A stretch of 64,000 nt of DNA, from assembly GCA_034509735.1 (NCBI GenBank), contig JACGWO010000006.1:34279141-34343140 (forward strand), written 5' to 3'. Positions 1 through 11,478 of this stretch are shown one piece after another. Every line of letters starts with the position of its first letter. The first letter of the stretch is position 1. Both the position numbers and the translations under genes were made by a program. The notes beneath the pieces are model-generated. The model made no database searches. It was not told the origin of the DNA and saw nothing but the letters and a program-made list of their open reading frames with translations. The DNA comes from Sesamum alatum. Lineage: Eukaryota; Streptophyta; Magnoliopsida; Lamiales; Pedaliaceae.

Positions 1-469
1 ACAACCAAGAGTGGGATAGACATATCACTATTCATCTTCTTCATCAAGAACCCTAGACCCGATCAGAAGTTTGGAAGCCTATATTTCTCTCATTTCTAAT
101 CCAATTCATGCATGCTATATATGGTTGGAACGGAATTTTCGAAATTTTCGGAAGGAATCTAACAATATAAGTTTTGTTGCATAATAAACATGTAATGATT
201 CTAAAAAATGTGATAAAAGTTACAACAATATAGACAAAAATCACACGATTTCTCTTGAAATACATATACAAAGTCATGAAATTTTCCAATATGTCTATGC
301 ACTAAAAAGTATGCTATGATTCGAAAATAGAAGCAAGAAACAAAAGTTTTAAAATTTCACCATTAAAGACCAGTCTCAAGCTTTGAAAATGGAATCAAGT
401 TTATAAGCAACAAAAACCTCCTTGTAATTGCATATAAGTACTTAGAAACACATAGGAATCAACCATCAT

Positions 470-484
470 GCTCTGATACCAATG
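470..484 (-). other. Copia-type primer binding site and LTR edge
   Basis: On the minus strand positions 481-470 read TGGTATCAGAGC, complementary to the 3' end of initiator tRNA-Met and typical of plant Copia elements. It directly follows a terminal CA (484-483). This implies a minus-strand LTR running from 483 towards about 930 and an element body towards position 1. No gag or pol could be read in 1-470, so it is a remnant or starts with a leader. The other LTR is outside the window. Confidence 0.45.
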
Positions 485-909
485 ACAAAAATTAAAAACG
501 GAATACGTCATATCTATAATATGATACAGGATCTCTAAGGTTGAAAAACAAATCATTGCTCCCCTTAAAATGCTCTAAACGAGTCTGGATCCTCTTCCAA
601 ATGAAGGAAATTCGAATTCACAATCCAAATCTTTTGACCCGATGGTTCTTGCACTTCAATGATCACGCCTTTGCTCCCAACTTGCTTCAATGCTTTTTCA
701 CAATGCACTCTTTCTCACACAATGCACACACGGTTCTCCATGCAGCTTTCTCATATTTTATTTGCCAAAATATTTGTGTGCTTGTGTGTGTGTGTGTGTG
801 GGGGGGGGGGGTTGGAGGGGGTTTTCCACAACCACTCCCTCCATTTATTTTTTCAAATTAGTGGGTCAGGTCAACCCTCTTTGGCAACACGTCAACCCAT
901 TTTTTAACA

Positions 910-1330
910 GTTTATATGATTATGTTTATTTTTAACTATTCACCGTATTTGTTTAGTTTATAATAAGGGAAAAATATATCAAAAATTAAATAAGATAATA
1001 AAAAATAAAAATAGAGATAAAACCATAGAGACCAAATCAAATATGTTAGAATTTATGTATATCATGGATTAGGCAACCACATGATGCAAATTTTCAAATT
1101 CATGAGACTCTGATCAGAACAACCAATACGCGTGCAACAGTGATCAATCGTATTACACGCCGCATCATTTATCGCTAATTGGCATGCGGGCCGCATCAAT
1201 TGTAGACAAAAAGTTTGAGTGGCTTATAAGTTCCAAAACCTACTTTTTCTAGTTCCTCGCCTTTTCAAGGACAAATCCGTGAAGCTTCATCCGATGCGTA
1301 GGATACCTCGCATAACAAAGCACCTATCTC
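910..1330. repeat. Dispersed repeat remnants
   Basis: The stretch 910-1085 resembles 11940-12115 and 15288-15450 (TTTATTTTTAACTATT, AGTTTATAATAAGG, CAACCACATGAT). The stretch 1205-1320 resembles 58423-58535 (GAGTGGCTTATAAG, then AGGA-AAA-CCGTGA and GATACCTCG). These are decayed copies of two repeat families with no coding content. Confidence 0.5.
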
Positions 1331-2171
1331 ATTGCCCGCTCTATCAAAATCATATTTAATTTGGCAAAACTTAAGTAGAGTACATAATTTAATTAGGGTT
1401 AATACACTTTGCCCCTTTCAACTTTATTGAGCTAGCATTTACCCCCATAAACTAACAAAAATAACACTTATCTTCTTAAATTGGTTAGTTGAACAAAATT
1501 ACCCCTCATGCCTTCAAAATTATATTATTCTTAATGTATTTAGTATTTTGCACATTAAAAAACCACCAAATTATTTTCTAACTAAAAGAATTTTAAAGAA
1601 AAAAAGAATTTATACTTAAAGTAAAGTAATAAGTTAATATATATATATATATAATAGATACGGAACAAATATATCCCAACAACTCCTATATACGTTTGAA
1701 AAAAAATGACAATATATATGTTTAATCAAAAGTTAAACACTTTTAAACATATAATAAATAAGTATGTTTTGTCATATTTTGAAAGAGAATATATTTGAAA
1801 AACGGATATGTAATTACTCTTTTATCTCTAGAAACCTAAATAATTAACAACTTAATTTTATGATCAAATTAATAAAAAAATTACATAAATTTTTGGTTAA
1901 ATTATTTTAAAAATGTAAAAAAAAAATCAAATTGGTGTCTTTTGACACTAATTTGAAATATAGGCAAAAAGGGTTTCAAACCCCGTGTTTTGGCTGGGTG
2001 TGTCAGGCGATTCGCCTGACACTCATTGAAGACGGGTTTGAAACCCCATCTTCAATTTAGTCAGGCAGAAGCTTGTGAAGGCTGGGTAAAACCCAGCCTT
2101 CACGTGAACCAAGTCTGTGCAGACACGCATGCTTCACACTTGTGTGAAGCATGCATGCCTCAGCCGTGAGT

Positions 2172-2220
2172 GTGTGTATATAAAAGAGGGGGTGAAGTGA
2201 AGAATTCTTCACTTCACCCC
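2172..2220 (+). promoter_or_regulatory. TATA box and palindrome in the left MULE end
   Basis: TATATAAAAG at 2176-2185 lies about 165 bp before the PMD start codon. Immediately after it, 2189-2220 is a perfect 32-bp palindrome with arms of 16 bp (GGGGTGAAGTGAAGAA and its complement). It probably marks the transcription start region of the PMD gene. Confidence 0.5.
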
Positions 2221-2344
2221 AACATTCAAACACTAGCATTTTCAAGAATTCTTCTACTAGCAATTTCAACAATTTTCTTCATTTCACTTCAGTTTGAAAT
2301 TTTATATTTTCGTATATTTGTAGTTTTTTTTTTTTTATTTTGTT

Positions 2345-2816
2345 ATGGCGAATTTTGGTCCACGTGATAGAAGTATATTATATGATTAAAGAAACCATCG
2401 TTCCGAAGATGGGTCCGGAATGAGGACACACACTTAATTATACGGCATGAAAATACTAGTTTTTTTCAAAATCTTCAAATAATCCCACGCCATCCTCGAG
2501 TTCTACAAGCACTATATCACGTGGGTTTTTTGGGAGTTTTTCGGTGTGGTCATATTGAAATTGATCAACACCTCATTACTGCATTAGTTGAGAGATGGCA
2601 GCCCGAAACTCATACTTTTTACTTTTCGATATGGGAGGCCACTGTTACAATGCAGGACATCACCATTATTTGGCACCTTTCGGTGGGCGGTAATCCTATC
2701 ATGGGAGTAGATTCGCTCAATTCCACAATGGCAGGAATATTGCTCTGACTTATTGGGGTTTGTTCCGCCGGAGAATGCATTTAAGGGCTCCCGGATAAGA
2801 CTACTCGTCTTACATT
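2345..2816 (+). pseudogene. Plant mobile domain (PMD/MAIN-like) protein fragment
   Basis: The reading frame starts MANFGPRDRSILYD and meets a stop at 2387. It continues in shifted frames through HPRVLQALYHVGFLGVF, HIEIDQHLITALVERW and LSVGGNPIMGV. A further shift near 2728 gives WQEYCSDLLGFVPPENAFKG. These blocks belong to the plant mobile domain (aminotransferase-like, MAIN/MAIL family), which is known both in host genes and in MULEs. Homology ends near 2816, where the antisense MURA sequence begins, so only the N-terminal part remains. A TATA box lies 170 bp upstream. Confidence 0.75.
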
Positions 2817-2828
2817 AATGGCTGGTGG

Positions 2829-4283
2829 TCAACACGTGTGATGATGACAGTCCCTGAGAGGAAGTATTGCAAAAGAAAACTTGAATGTTGGAACATGCTT
2901 GACGGCATTGATCAACCTACTATGTCGGTTGGAAATTAGGCAAATTCGGTTCTCTTCACCTATCAGTAGATGTTTGGCAAGCATTTTCAAGAACCATCGC
3001 CAGGAGTCCAGTGATTCTTCATCTACAAGTGCGAAGGCCAACGGCAGTACTTGTTGATTTGCATCCATACCAACTGCCACTAATAACTTATGTCGGTACT
3101 TTGTGTACAAATACGTCCCGTCTACACTTATAACATTGCGGCAACAGCGGAATCCCTCAATGCACGGTCTGGAAGCCCAGAATACATAGTTCAACATTTT
3201 AATCCCATGCCTTTAAGTGTCCAAATGCTATCAGTCCACAACAATCCCCGGGTTATACTTCTGCAATGCAGCCATAAACCGAGGCAACTTCTGTATTGAG
3301 CTTTCCCACGTTCCATATACATGTTCTCTAGCTGCCTTCAAACCTTACCAAGCCTTTTGATAGGTGATTTCAAAATCAAAGCGATCTTTTACAGTCCGTT
3401 GGACATATTTTATGTCATACGCTGGGTCTTGACGAACCATACTCAACAAATATGTCGCAATCATACCCTTACTCAAGTTACAATGAGTAACAGAAATCTC
3501 ATTCACCAAGCATGTATGCGGCCCAACATATTTGGTGATCCTAAATAAACTCATTTTAGACTTCAATATTCCTCATAGCATCCAACTGCACCCAGTTTCT
3601 GCTTCATATTTGCACGCAACCTTCCACAATTTTGGTTTGCTCTCAACCACGCAGTATTCTCGTCTTGCCCAGCGCACCGAGAAATCCTGGACACTCGCAA
3701 TCAAGTGGTCCTTGCTTTTGAAAACCATACCCATGCCGAGCTCTCCGCAATTTGAGTCGTAAAATCCCCCCATTTACCAGTAGGGATATCCACGGAGTCA
3801 ACAGGTATCTCGGAATGTGTCATTGTGAAAAAATGGAACAACAGGATATAGAGAAGGAGGTTCAGATGCAACAGGTATGTTCTTATCAATTGCTTGTTGT
3901 TATTGACCTGTCGACTCAAAACCACCGCCTCCAAGCACATCCAACATAACTGGAATGCTAACTTCATCGTCATTTTTAGGATCTTCGTCAGCTTGAATAT
4001 CTTCTTCAACATCATCCGGTTCTTAGTTCATCCGGTCATCATTTAAGCAACTATCTACTTTGGGGTCGTCATTTAAATCATTACTGTCGTCATAGTGGTA
4101 TGTGGATGGACCTGCATGATCTTCATTTAGTCCAACCCTGTCCATCGCCTGAGGAACTACTGGCAAGTTAGGTGCATCTTGTGTTAACATAGACATGTAT
4201 GAGCCCCAATAACCAACAAATGGGTCATCTTGTACGATATTTTCACAAATCTTCTCTATTTCAACAAAAATATCAACATACAA
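2829..4283 (-). pseudogene. MURA-type MULE transposase remnant
   Basis: Read on the minus strand from 4283, an acidic N-terminal region (PDDVEEDIQADEDP) comes first. A MuDR DNA-binding region follows (GMVFKSKDHLIASVQDF, KPKLWKVACKYEAETGC). The core MULE domain follows (ISVDGTYLYTKY, LLVAVGMDANQQVLPLAFAL). Several stops and frameshifts break it, for example near 4023, 3570 and 3200. In the catalytic core the first Asp is present (VDGTYL). The second block, normally SDRH, reads SNRH, so a catalytic Asp is replaced by Asn. The C-terminal part, including the zinc knuckle, is missing. Confidence 0.85.
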
Positions 4284-4802
4284 ATTTCCACTCTCAGGAC
4301 TGAAAAAAATTGCACATCTTCATCTATCTTAATCTGTAACACCGTCTCCCGCCACCTACCACCACAACAACTTGTGTACTTCAAATATATTTGTAACTTA
4401 CAATCAACCCTACGGAGGCTAAGTTATTCAAACAAAATCGACTCCAGATCAACAAATGTAGTACTACGACATATTTTCATAAATCGGAAAGCCGGATGAT
4501 CATAACTCACACAATCATATGACTCAATTCGTTGACCTCCATAAAATATAACAATATTAATATTATTTTGATCTGTCATATCTTCACAAAAAAATATATA
4601 TATAAAAAATCGTCACTACGAAAGAGAGCAAAAAAAGCTTATATAACGTAAAATTTTAAGAAAAACAACTTACTGTAATCGCAATTGTAATTTTTCCAAT
4701 TAATTTCCGTCGACTCCCGCTCCCTTCTCCACAAACACTGAAAATTTCTCCTTCTCCAACTGCATATAAAATGGTCTGTGATTGGTTTTGCACTTGCCCC
4801 AA

Positions 4803-4822
4803 CTTATATCTATATATACACG
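4803..4822 (-). promoter_or_regulatory. Candidate MURA promoter TATA box
   Basis: On the minus strand this reads TGTATATATAGATATAAG, with the TATA core at 4818-4809. It mirrors the TATA box in the left end of the element and lies about 530 bp upstream of the first readable MURA residues. Confidence 0.35.
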
Positions 4823-4899
4823 CACAGTCAAAAGGGGGATGCCTTCACGTGTTTTAGATAGACGAGGTTTCAAACCCCTGTCTCTGTAAAAAAATTTCA

Positions 4900-5130
4900 G
4901 GCAAGATGCCTGACTTCCTAAAGACTGGGTTTGTAACCCCGTCTTCAATTATGTCAGGCAGCTGCCTGACACTATGCAAAAGACAGGGTTCTTCAATTAT
5001 GTCAGGCAGCTACCTGACACTATGCCGAAAGATAGGCCTGACACTATGCCGAAAGACGGGGTTCTTTAATTATGTCAAGCAGCTGTCTGACACTATGCCG
5101 AAATATGGGGTTTCAAACCCCGTCTTCGCC
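4900..5130. repeat. Palindromic subterminal minisatellite in the right MULE end
   Basis: Three to four imperfect copies of a unit built from GTCAGGCAGCTGCCTGAC (perfect at 4953-4970), ACACTATGCCGAAAGA and a GGGGTTCTTCAATTAT block follow each other at about 50-60 bp spacing. The left end holds related motifs (GTCAGGCGATTCGCCTGACA near 2009-2024). Subterminal repeats of this sort may be transposase binding sites. Confidence 0.7.
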
Positions 5131-5491
5131 TATATTTGAAATTGGTGTCAAAAGACATCAATTTCAAAATTTTGTTTTTTTTACATTTTTTCAATAATTT
5201 CGCCTAAATTTTCTGTGTATTTTTTATATAAATTTATTACTTAACTTTGAAAAATGTAATAAAATTTAAACTATTTAACTTACATATTATATTTTAATTT
5301 ATTTTAATTAAAAAATATTTTTTCATGAAACTTTAATAGAATTTAAAGTGTAAAATATTTAACAAATAAATCCTTTGAACTACCAATATAAAAAGTTAGT
5401 GTTGGGGTAAGTATTACGTTTGTTTTTTTTGGGGGACAAATACTACCTCCAAAATAGTTTAGGGATAAAGTGTATTTAACCCATCTAATTA

Positions 5492-8400
5492 CAACTTGTT
5501 TATGAAAATACCGACAATCAATATATGGCACCTATTGGAAATTGCTTTTGGTGTCAGCCTACATAATTTGATCTGAATCAGACAAACACTGATCACCTCA
5601 TTGTACCGTAAGCTCGAACGTAATTCTTCAATCATCGTTGCCCCCAAAAAAAAAAAAAAACTTAGCTATATTGTAAATAATCATAACTTAAAAATTGTGA
5701 TAATCAATATTATTAAACATGATCAAACAAAATTGGCGTCAAAACTTAAATTTTTACTGTGATCAATTAATATTTTTCATGATTTTTGGTTATAACCAAA
5801 ATATTTGTCATAGATTTAGTTATAACTAATATTTTGATCTCGTTTACAAAAACAACAGTTAATGGTTGTTGGGAAACTTTGGTTAATTTATATTTTTTAT
5901 TTTTTTTCATAGTAATTAACTATTACAAAAAAATTATCTTTCCTCCTGTGAATATAATAGATATTACGAAAACTGTAAGGATTAAATATACTTCTAACAT
6001 TTTCTCATTATCTATACATGAGTGGATATGTAAGTGAATTGTGCACGCAAATTAACTTAATCGTTATAGAACAGAGGATAAAAGATATATACGAAAGTTT
6101 CGTATTGAAATTGAAATTATAAAATAAATTTGACAGTTCACTAGTAGTTAATTATTAGATTTTGAAAAATGAGGTCGCGGGTCTATCACTCTTTGATGCG
6201 GGTTGTACCTATCATAAGTTTTTACTGAACCAAAGTTATTTGCATCTTATTATTAATTACTCATACAACCTGTAACGTGCCATGCAATGTGATCGATGCT
6301 CGTAATATAATGGGGTTTAATGCAATTTACCTCCCTATAATATTGCAAATGAGCAAATAATTTCCTATAAAAGAAATAGCAACTTACCTCCCTGTGTTCT
6401 TTAAAATGAAGCAATTTACCCCCCTAGATACGAGGGTAAATTGCTCCATTTTGAAAAACACAGGGAGGTAAATTGCTATTTTATTTTTGTTAGAAATTGA
6501 TATATTTGTCCTTCATAAGGTGCATCTCTAGTTAAAAAGATATTGGAATTTATAAATTGCACAAACTTTTTTCTTGCAATTGATGTATAATGCATGCCCG
6601 TCTTTAGCTTTTTAGACTGGGTATGGAATGGGCACATGGCCCAGCTCATTCCTACAAATGACGCCAAGTGTTGTAGGATAGGATACGATGTGATTTTTCG
6701 TTACACGAAGTATTGTTTATTCTAACTTTCTAATCTTATAATTTTGTCTGAAAATGCATGGGAAGCATGTCTTGGCACTTAATAAGTAGCTTAAGCTTCT
6801 CGTCTATTGATATGACACACGTGCCAATATTATCAATTTTGATACCATGATTTTTGACAAGAAAAAGAAATCAAGAGAAATAATTTATGCAAATTTGATT
6901 GCTAAGGAAAATGCTAAATAAAACAAAATTTCGACAGAAAATATAAAGTAATCGAAAAAAATGATTTTTCTATGAAATGAGTAGTTATATATTGGCTCCT
7001 CTCTCCGTCTTCAATTAGGGTGGTAAACAAGTTGTATCGAGTGAGACGTATTATTATTCTAGATTGTTTGAATTACCATCAAGATTAAAAATTTACGTTG
7101 AGCTTTGTTTTACTAACAATCAAATTAAGCTTGTACGAACTTTAGTTAAATCGAACGCGAGACAAGTTCAAATAACTTGATTTTTTCAAATATGTTTTAT
7201 TATATTTTTTATAATTGAATCTCAGATCAAATATTCAATAATTTGATTATTTTTTCAATTTTGTCTTCAATTCCTTTCTCCATATGTTTTCACAGACGAA
7301 ACAAATATGTTTCGGCATTTTTATTTTTTTTATATTACTAATCTGTATTATTATTTATTTCCTTTATCGTATCAAAATATACCTTTAAATCAATCATGGC
7401 AAGACGTTAAACTACAGCTAGTTGCTGAATCAGAAATCATGTGACTAGCCGAGACCAATTTCATCCAACCAGCTTTAGTATAGTAGAATAATTACTTAAC
7501 AGGGATTTTATATTTATTGCAACATCAACAAGAAACTGAAAAATTATTGAAGTTGCATAGTGTTGGTAGGGAAATTTACTATTTCAATTCTATAAGTATA
7601 GGTGGTTGGCAATTTTGGTTCTATCGAAATCAATTTTTGTCCTCAAATGGCGGGACTAAATTGACAAAATTGATTCCAATAGAATTGAAATTGTCATCCC
7701 TATATTTATAGGACTAAAATCATAATTTTCTCAATGTTGGTGTATCCCAAATGTAAATCAATTAAGTTTCTCTAGCTAGGAGACGGAGCTAGTTTGTTTG
7801 TGTGGGGTGCTTGATGCAAGTAAAAATATGCTCAAGGACTAATTCGTCATTCCATTGAAGATACAAAATGCTAGACATGGCAAGGACAATGGTGAAGATA
7901 ATTTTAAGCAAATATTACTAAGGTGTTTGAGATGACAACAGATCGAATTTATAGTTTGAGTTGATTTATAAAGATACAAAACATTGACTCGCCAAAATTT
8001 TATGGTGTTGACTTAACCTGAACCCAAATCGAGACCTATTGGACTGGAACCGTTAGACTCTACATTCCCATTTATTCAATCATATATAATATATGGAAAG
8101 TATATATTATTTATTAATTTTATATTGATATTTTAATGTAAGAGAATTACATTTATGTAAGAAAATACATAATAAATTTAAACATATATGCAGTATCTTG
8201 CATGATTTAGGTTTACATCGAGTCCAAATCCAAATATTAAAATCAAAGAACCATCCCAAAGCCTTATTTATATTTTTGAAACTTGTCCCTACTCCCAAGC
8301 GAGGGGCTTTACATTTAACCCAAACTCATTTGTCGTCCCTATATATAATATCCCTAAGTTCTATAAAGGAATCATGCATCATAAATGTAATGGAAATTTT

Positions 8401-8734
8401 CTTATCACTTCATATAAGACAAAGATATATAGGAAATGTCTGCGAGAATTTCTATTTTTGGAGAAGTAATAATTTATAGATAAAGTTGATTTTTGTAGCA
8501 AATTTAGGAAATGAGAGTATTTGCAAAAAAGAAAAAACAATAAAAGGTATTAAAAACAAAAAACTACACTCAGAGTATTTAGGAAAAATTGACTTTAAGA
8601 GAGTGTGAATTCATTTTTAAAAAGAAAAAAAAAACAAAAAACAAAAAACACTAGAAGCACCTACCACTTTAGGTGCTTCAAATTTGGGGTGAAATGATTG
8701 TTTTTAAAGATATTCCTACCGGTCGTATGTTTAT
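5492..8734. other. AT-rich intergenic DNA
   Basis: No convincing gene is seen. Open frames are short and lack recognisable domains. One palindromic MITE-like repeat is present at about 6312-6490. A short self-complementary pair (ATTTCAATTCTATAAGTATAGG near 7580, with its inverse near 7680) suggests another decayed foldback element. The rest shows no structure I can assign. Confidence 0.5.
6312..6490. repeat. MITE of the GGGTTTAATGCAATTTACC family, truncated
   Basis: It starts GGGTTTAATGCAATTTACC and has an internal inverted pair: AGCAATTTACCCCCCTAG against GAGGGTAAATTGCT, and ACTTACCTCCCTGTGT against ACACAGGGAGGTAAATTG. Complete relatives lie at 33864-34096 and 52049-52302. The right terminus is lost here. 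Confidence 0.6.
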
Positions 8735-10225
8735 ATTTATACTAATATAAAAAAAAAAGATTTTTTACACTCATAAATAGTGGTTAATGCACTGTTACAT
8801 TATTTTTTTTTAAGCCAAAAATACCCTTTAGTTAATAAGATAACTAACTTATTTTAATTTCTAAATTTTACATTAATTGATAAATTAGAACTTTTTCTTC
8901 TTTCTTTCTTTCTTTCTAATGTGATGTATTGATTTATATCTTGCTCTTATTTATAATGATATATTTTAAATTGCGAAAGAATATTTATTATATGCACGGT
9001 AGGGACAGCGTGCCATAACGACTAGTTTATACTAATATAAAGAGAAATGCCTTCTACACTCCTAAATGGTTGTTAATGACACCATTGCACAAATTTTTAA
9101 ATATAATAATTATAGCCCCTAATTAGATAAATTTAATAAAAATTAATTACAATTGCTTTTTTTTCTTTTGTTGTGTCGATAACACCTTAAATTGATTTTT
9201 TTTTTATTTCCTTCTTCTTCTTCTTTTTTTTTTTTTTTTTTTGAAAATGTGATTTAACGGTTTATATATTTTATTATTATCTATAGTATATTTTAAAATA
9301 TGAAAGATGGTTTATTATATATGCATGCAAGGATGTATGCCACGACAATTAGTTAATATAAAATAGAAAGACACTTTTCACTAATAAACGATGGTTTGCG
9401 ACACCATTACACATATCTTTTATTGTGTCGATAATGTCCTTAAGTTGGTTTTCTTTTTTCTCTCTTTTTTTTTTAAATGTAATGCGTTGGTATATTTTAA
9501 TTTTATTTATAATATATTTAAAAGTATTATTTATTATATGCGTAGAAACGGCATACACCGACTACTAGTGTATATATTTATACATTATCTATACCTTTAT
9601 ATAACTGATGAACACCATTTTGGTGTCTTCAATTATTTGGTCTGTCATTTTTATTTTAATTATTTTATCAATCCTCTCTCTCTCTCTCTTCAATTTCTCA
9701 TTTTCTTTATTCTCAACATCTACATCCCTTTTTGGGGGCAAAAAAAATAAAATTCCACATCCATTGTTCTACTCTAATTTTTTCAATAATAATTTTTCAT
9801 AAATTTATTATAGTTTCTTAGTATTTTACTATTTATTCAATTAATGTATATTTCCAAAATAATAATAATTTTTAAAATCTAGATTAATTAAAAGCACACA
9901 CATTTGAGTGTGCCACATATACTTAGTCTTTATATAATTAAAGAACACCATTTTTGTGTCTTCAATTATTTTGGTATGTCAATTTTTTAATTTATTTTAT
10001 TAATCTTCATTTTACTCTCTTTACTCAACTTTTTATTTTCTATTCTATCAATTTTCACATTCTTTTTTCTCTTATTTTTTCAATAACTCCTTATAACTTT
10101 TATAGATTTGTCTAGGATTTTTTATTCATCTAATTAATATATATTTTTAAATAATTAATTAGCTTTTTAAGTTTAAAAATAATTATACACACACATTTGA
10201 GTGTGCAACATATATTAATATACAA
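8735..10225 (+). mobile_element. Tandem cluster of Helitron-like units
   Basis: At least five related units follow head to tail, each starting with a TATA/CTTTATATAA-type head (near 8737, 9028, 9353, 9588 and 9927). Each contains a phrase such as ACACTCCTAAATGGTTGTTAATG or GAACACCATTTTGGTGTCTTCAATTA. Each ends in a GC-containing tail such as GCGTGCCATAACGACTAGT (ending 9028), CATACACCGACTACTAGT (ending 9569) or GAGTGTGCCACATATACTTAGT. CTAG-T ends agree with non-autonomous Helitrons. No helicase is encoded. Confidence 0.5.
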
Positions 10226-10449
10226 TAATACCGTAATATATATTATGCATAATATTTACAACCCACAAATTTTTCTTTCTTTTTTATAAATATAAAGAAA
10301 AGTACAAGAAAATCCTTCATTGGAGGAAAAATAGGCCAGAATTCCACCTAATGGATGAAATTGAAAAATAACAAAAAAATTGGATGATCTTGTAAATTAA
10401 TTAACAACACAAGGACTAAATAATAATAACCCCATTAATTAATTTATCA

Positions 10450-11478
10450 AAATATTGATTGATGCGTACCGAAATTCAGCAACACCATAAAAGTAAAGAG
10501 ACCTTCACAAAAATCTCAAGATTGATAGGGGGGGACTAACCTGCAAAGAGCGGTTAGTACTCCCATACTTAAGTGAGTAATGTTCTACTAAATAAAATAA
10601 ACAAAAAAAAACTTGAAGCAAATGAGAATAATAATAAAATGATATTTTGAAGTGATAGGACGTGTGTGAGTGAGCTGAAAATAACTGAAAATAGAGAGAA
10701 TTTATGTGCAAAATGAAATATAAAAGTAGAATAGAAGTTACTTGACAAATGACTGGTCGGTCAGTCATTTTATAATGGCTCGTGTGTCCGATTTTGGGGG
10801 AATTACATTGAGAGTCATACAACGTTGGAAACCTTGAAAAGTCAACTATCTTTTCCAATAAATCGAGCTGAAACCCAATAAAAATTGAAGAAGATACGCC
10901 CCTTTGAATCAACTTTGCTAGATCGATCTGCCACGTTTTTTGTGAAGCGGTTACCTTTTGAGAAAAATTCGGATTCTGGTCAATCCCCTAGGATTTGGCC
11001 GAGATCCTTTAATATGATGTGTCCCCACGTGTTGGCCACCTGTACGTCGTGGAATCGCTATTGTATGCTAACTAGGCTTGTTGTACGAGGCTTTTTTCGT
11101 GGGCCTGCCAGGTTAATATTCACAAAAGAGGCCTTTAGGAAGAAGGATCTTACTGTTTTTGGGCCACACGAGCTTGACCTGCTGGGTTGTCCTGCTCGGA
11201 GGTCCATCTCTAGCTCTTCGGCTTACCAGGTGGATCTTAGGGGGCATCATCACTCTCCCCTACTCCCGTAGTGCTAGACTTTCTGTCGGATAGGTGGAGT
11301 AGAATCAAGTGGCCCCATTTGGTTGTGAGCACAAGAGCTTTCTACCTGGGGCTTCGGCAGGAAGGAAAACCCTGATGGGTTGGACCGGCTGTGCTGCTGA
11401 AAAGCCTACTGTGCTGGCCATCTTTCTACTGCGCGTGATCATCCAAAAGATATTTGGGGGGATTTGTGCCTATCTCCA
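10450..11478 (-). repeat. LTR-like repeat, first copy (minus strand)
   Basis: The segment from GATGCGTACC (10462) through the GGACTAACCTGCAAAG and AGTACTCC blocks is homologous to 12580-13352 and 15948-16714. Further on, GATTTGGCCGAGATCCTTTAATATGA and TGTTGGCCACCTGTACG keep the same order as the other copies at lower identity. It probably represents a solo LTR or LTR fragment of a minus-strand retrotransposon. Long open frames inside it are shared by the repeat copies and are not genes. Confidence 0.45.

Larger units (their letters stand above)
1396..5482. mobile_element. MULE with PMD and MURA pseudogenes
   Basis: The element begins GGGTTAATACACTTTGCCCC and ends with the inverted counterpart AAGTGTATTTAACCC. 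It is flanked by a 9-bp duplication with one mismatch: ATTTAATTA at 1387-1395 and ATCTAATTA at 5483-5491. The inverted ends are long, about 600 bp or more (1396-2100 against 4840-5482), and include shared blocks such as ATTGGTGTCTTTTGACAC. Long inverted ends and a 9-bp duplication define Mutator-like elements. Inside, a PMD-type pseudogene on the + strand converges on a MURA transposase pseudogene on the - strand. Confidence 0.85.

Noticed and set aside
541..935. Three overlapping short plus-strand frames
   Set aside because: They overlap a TG repeat and poly-G run inside LTR-like sequence, lack domains and are in three frames at once.
4900..5130. CRISPR-like array
   Set aside because: Repeats are palindromic but irregularly spaced, in a plant MULE end, with no unique spacers.
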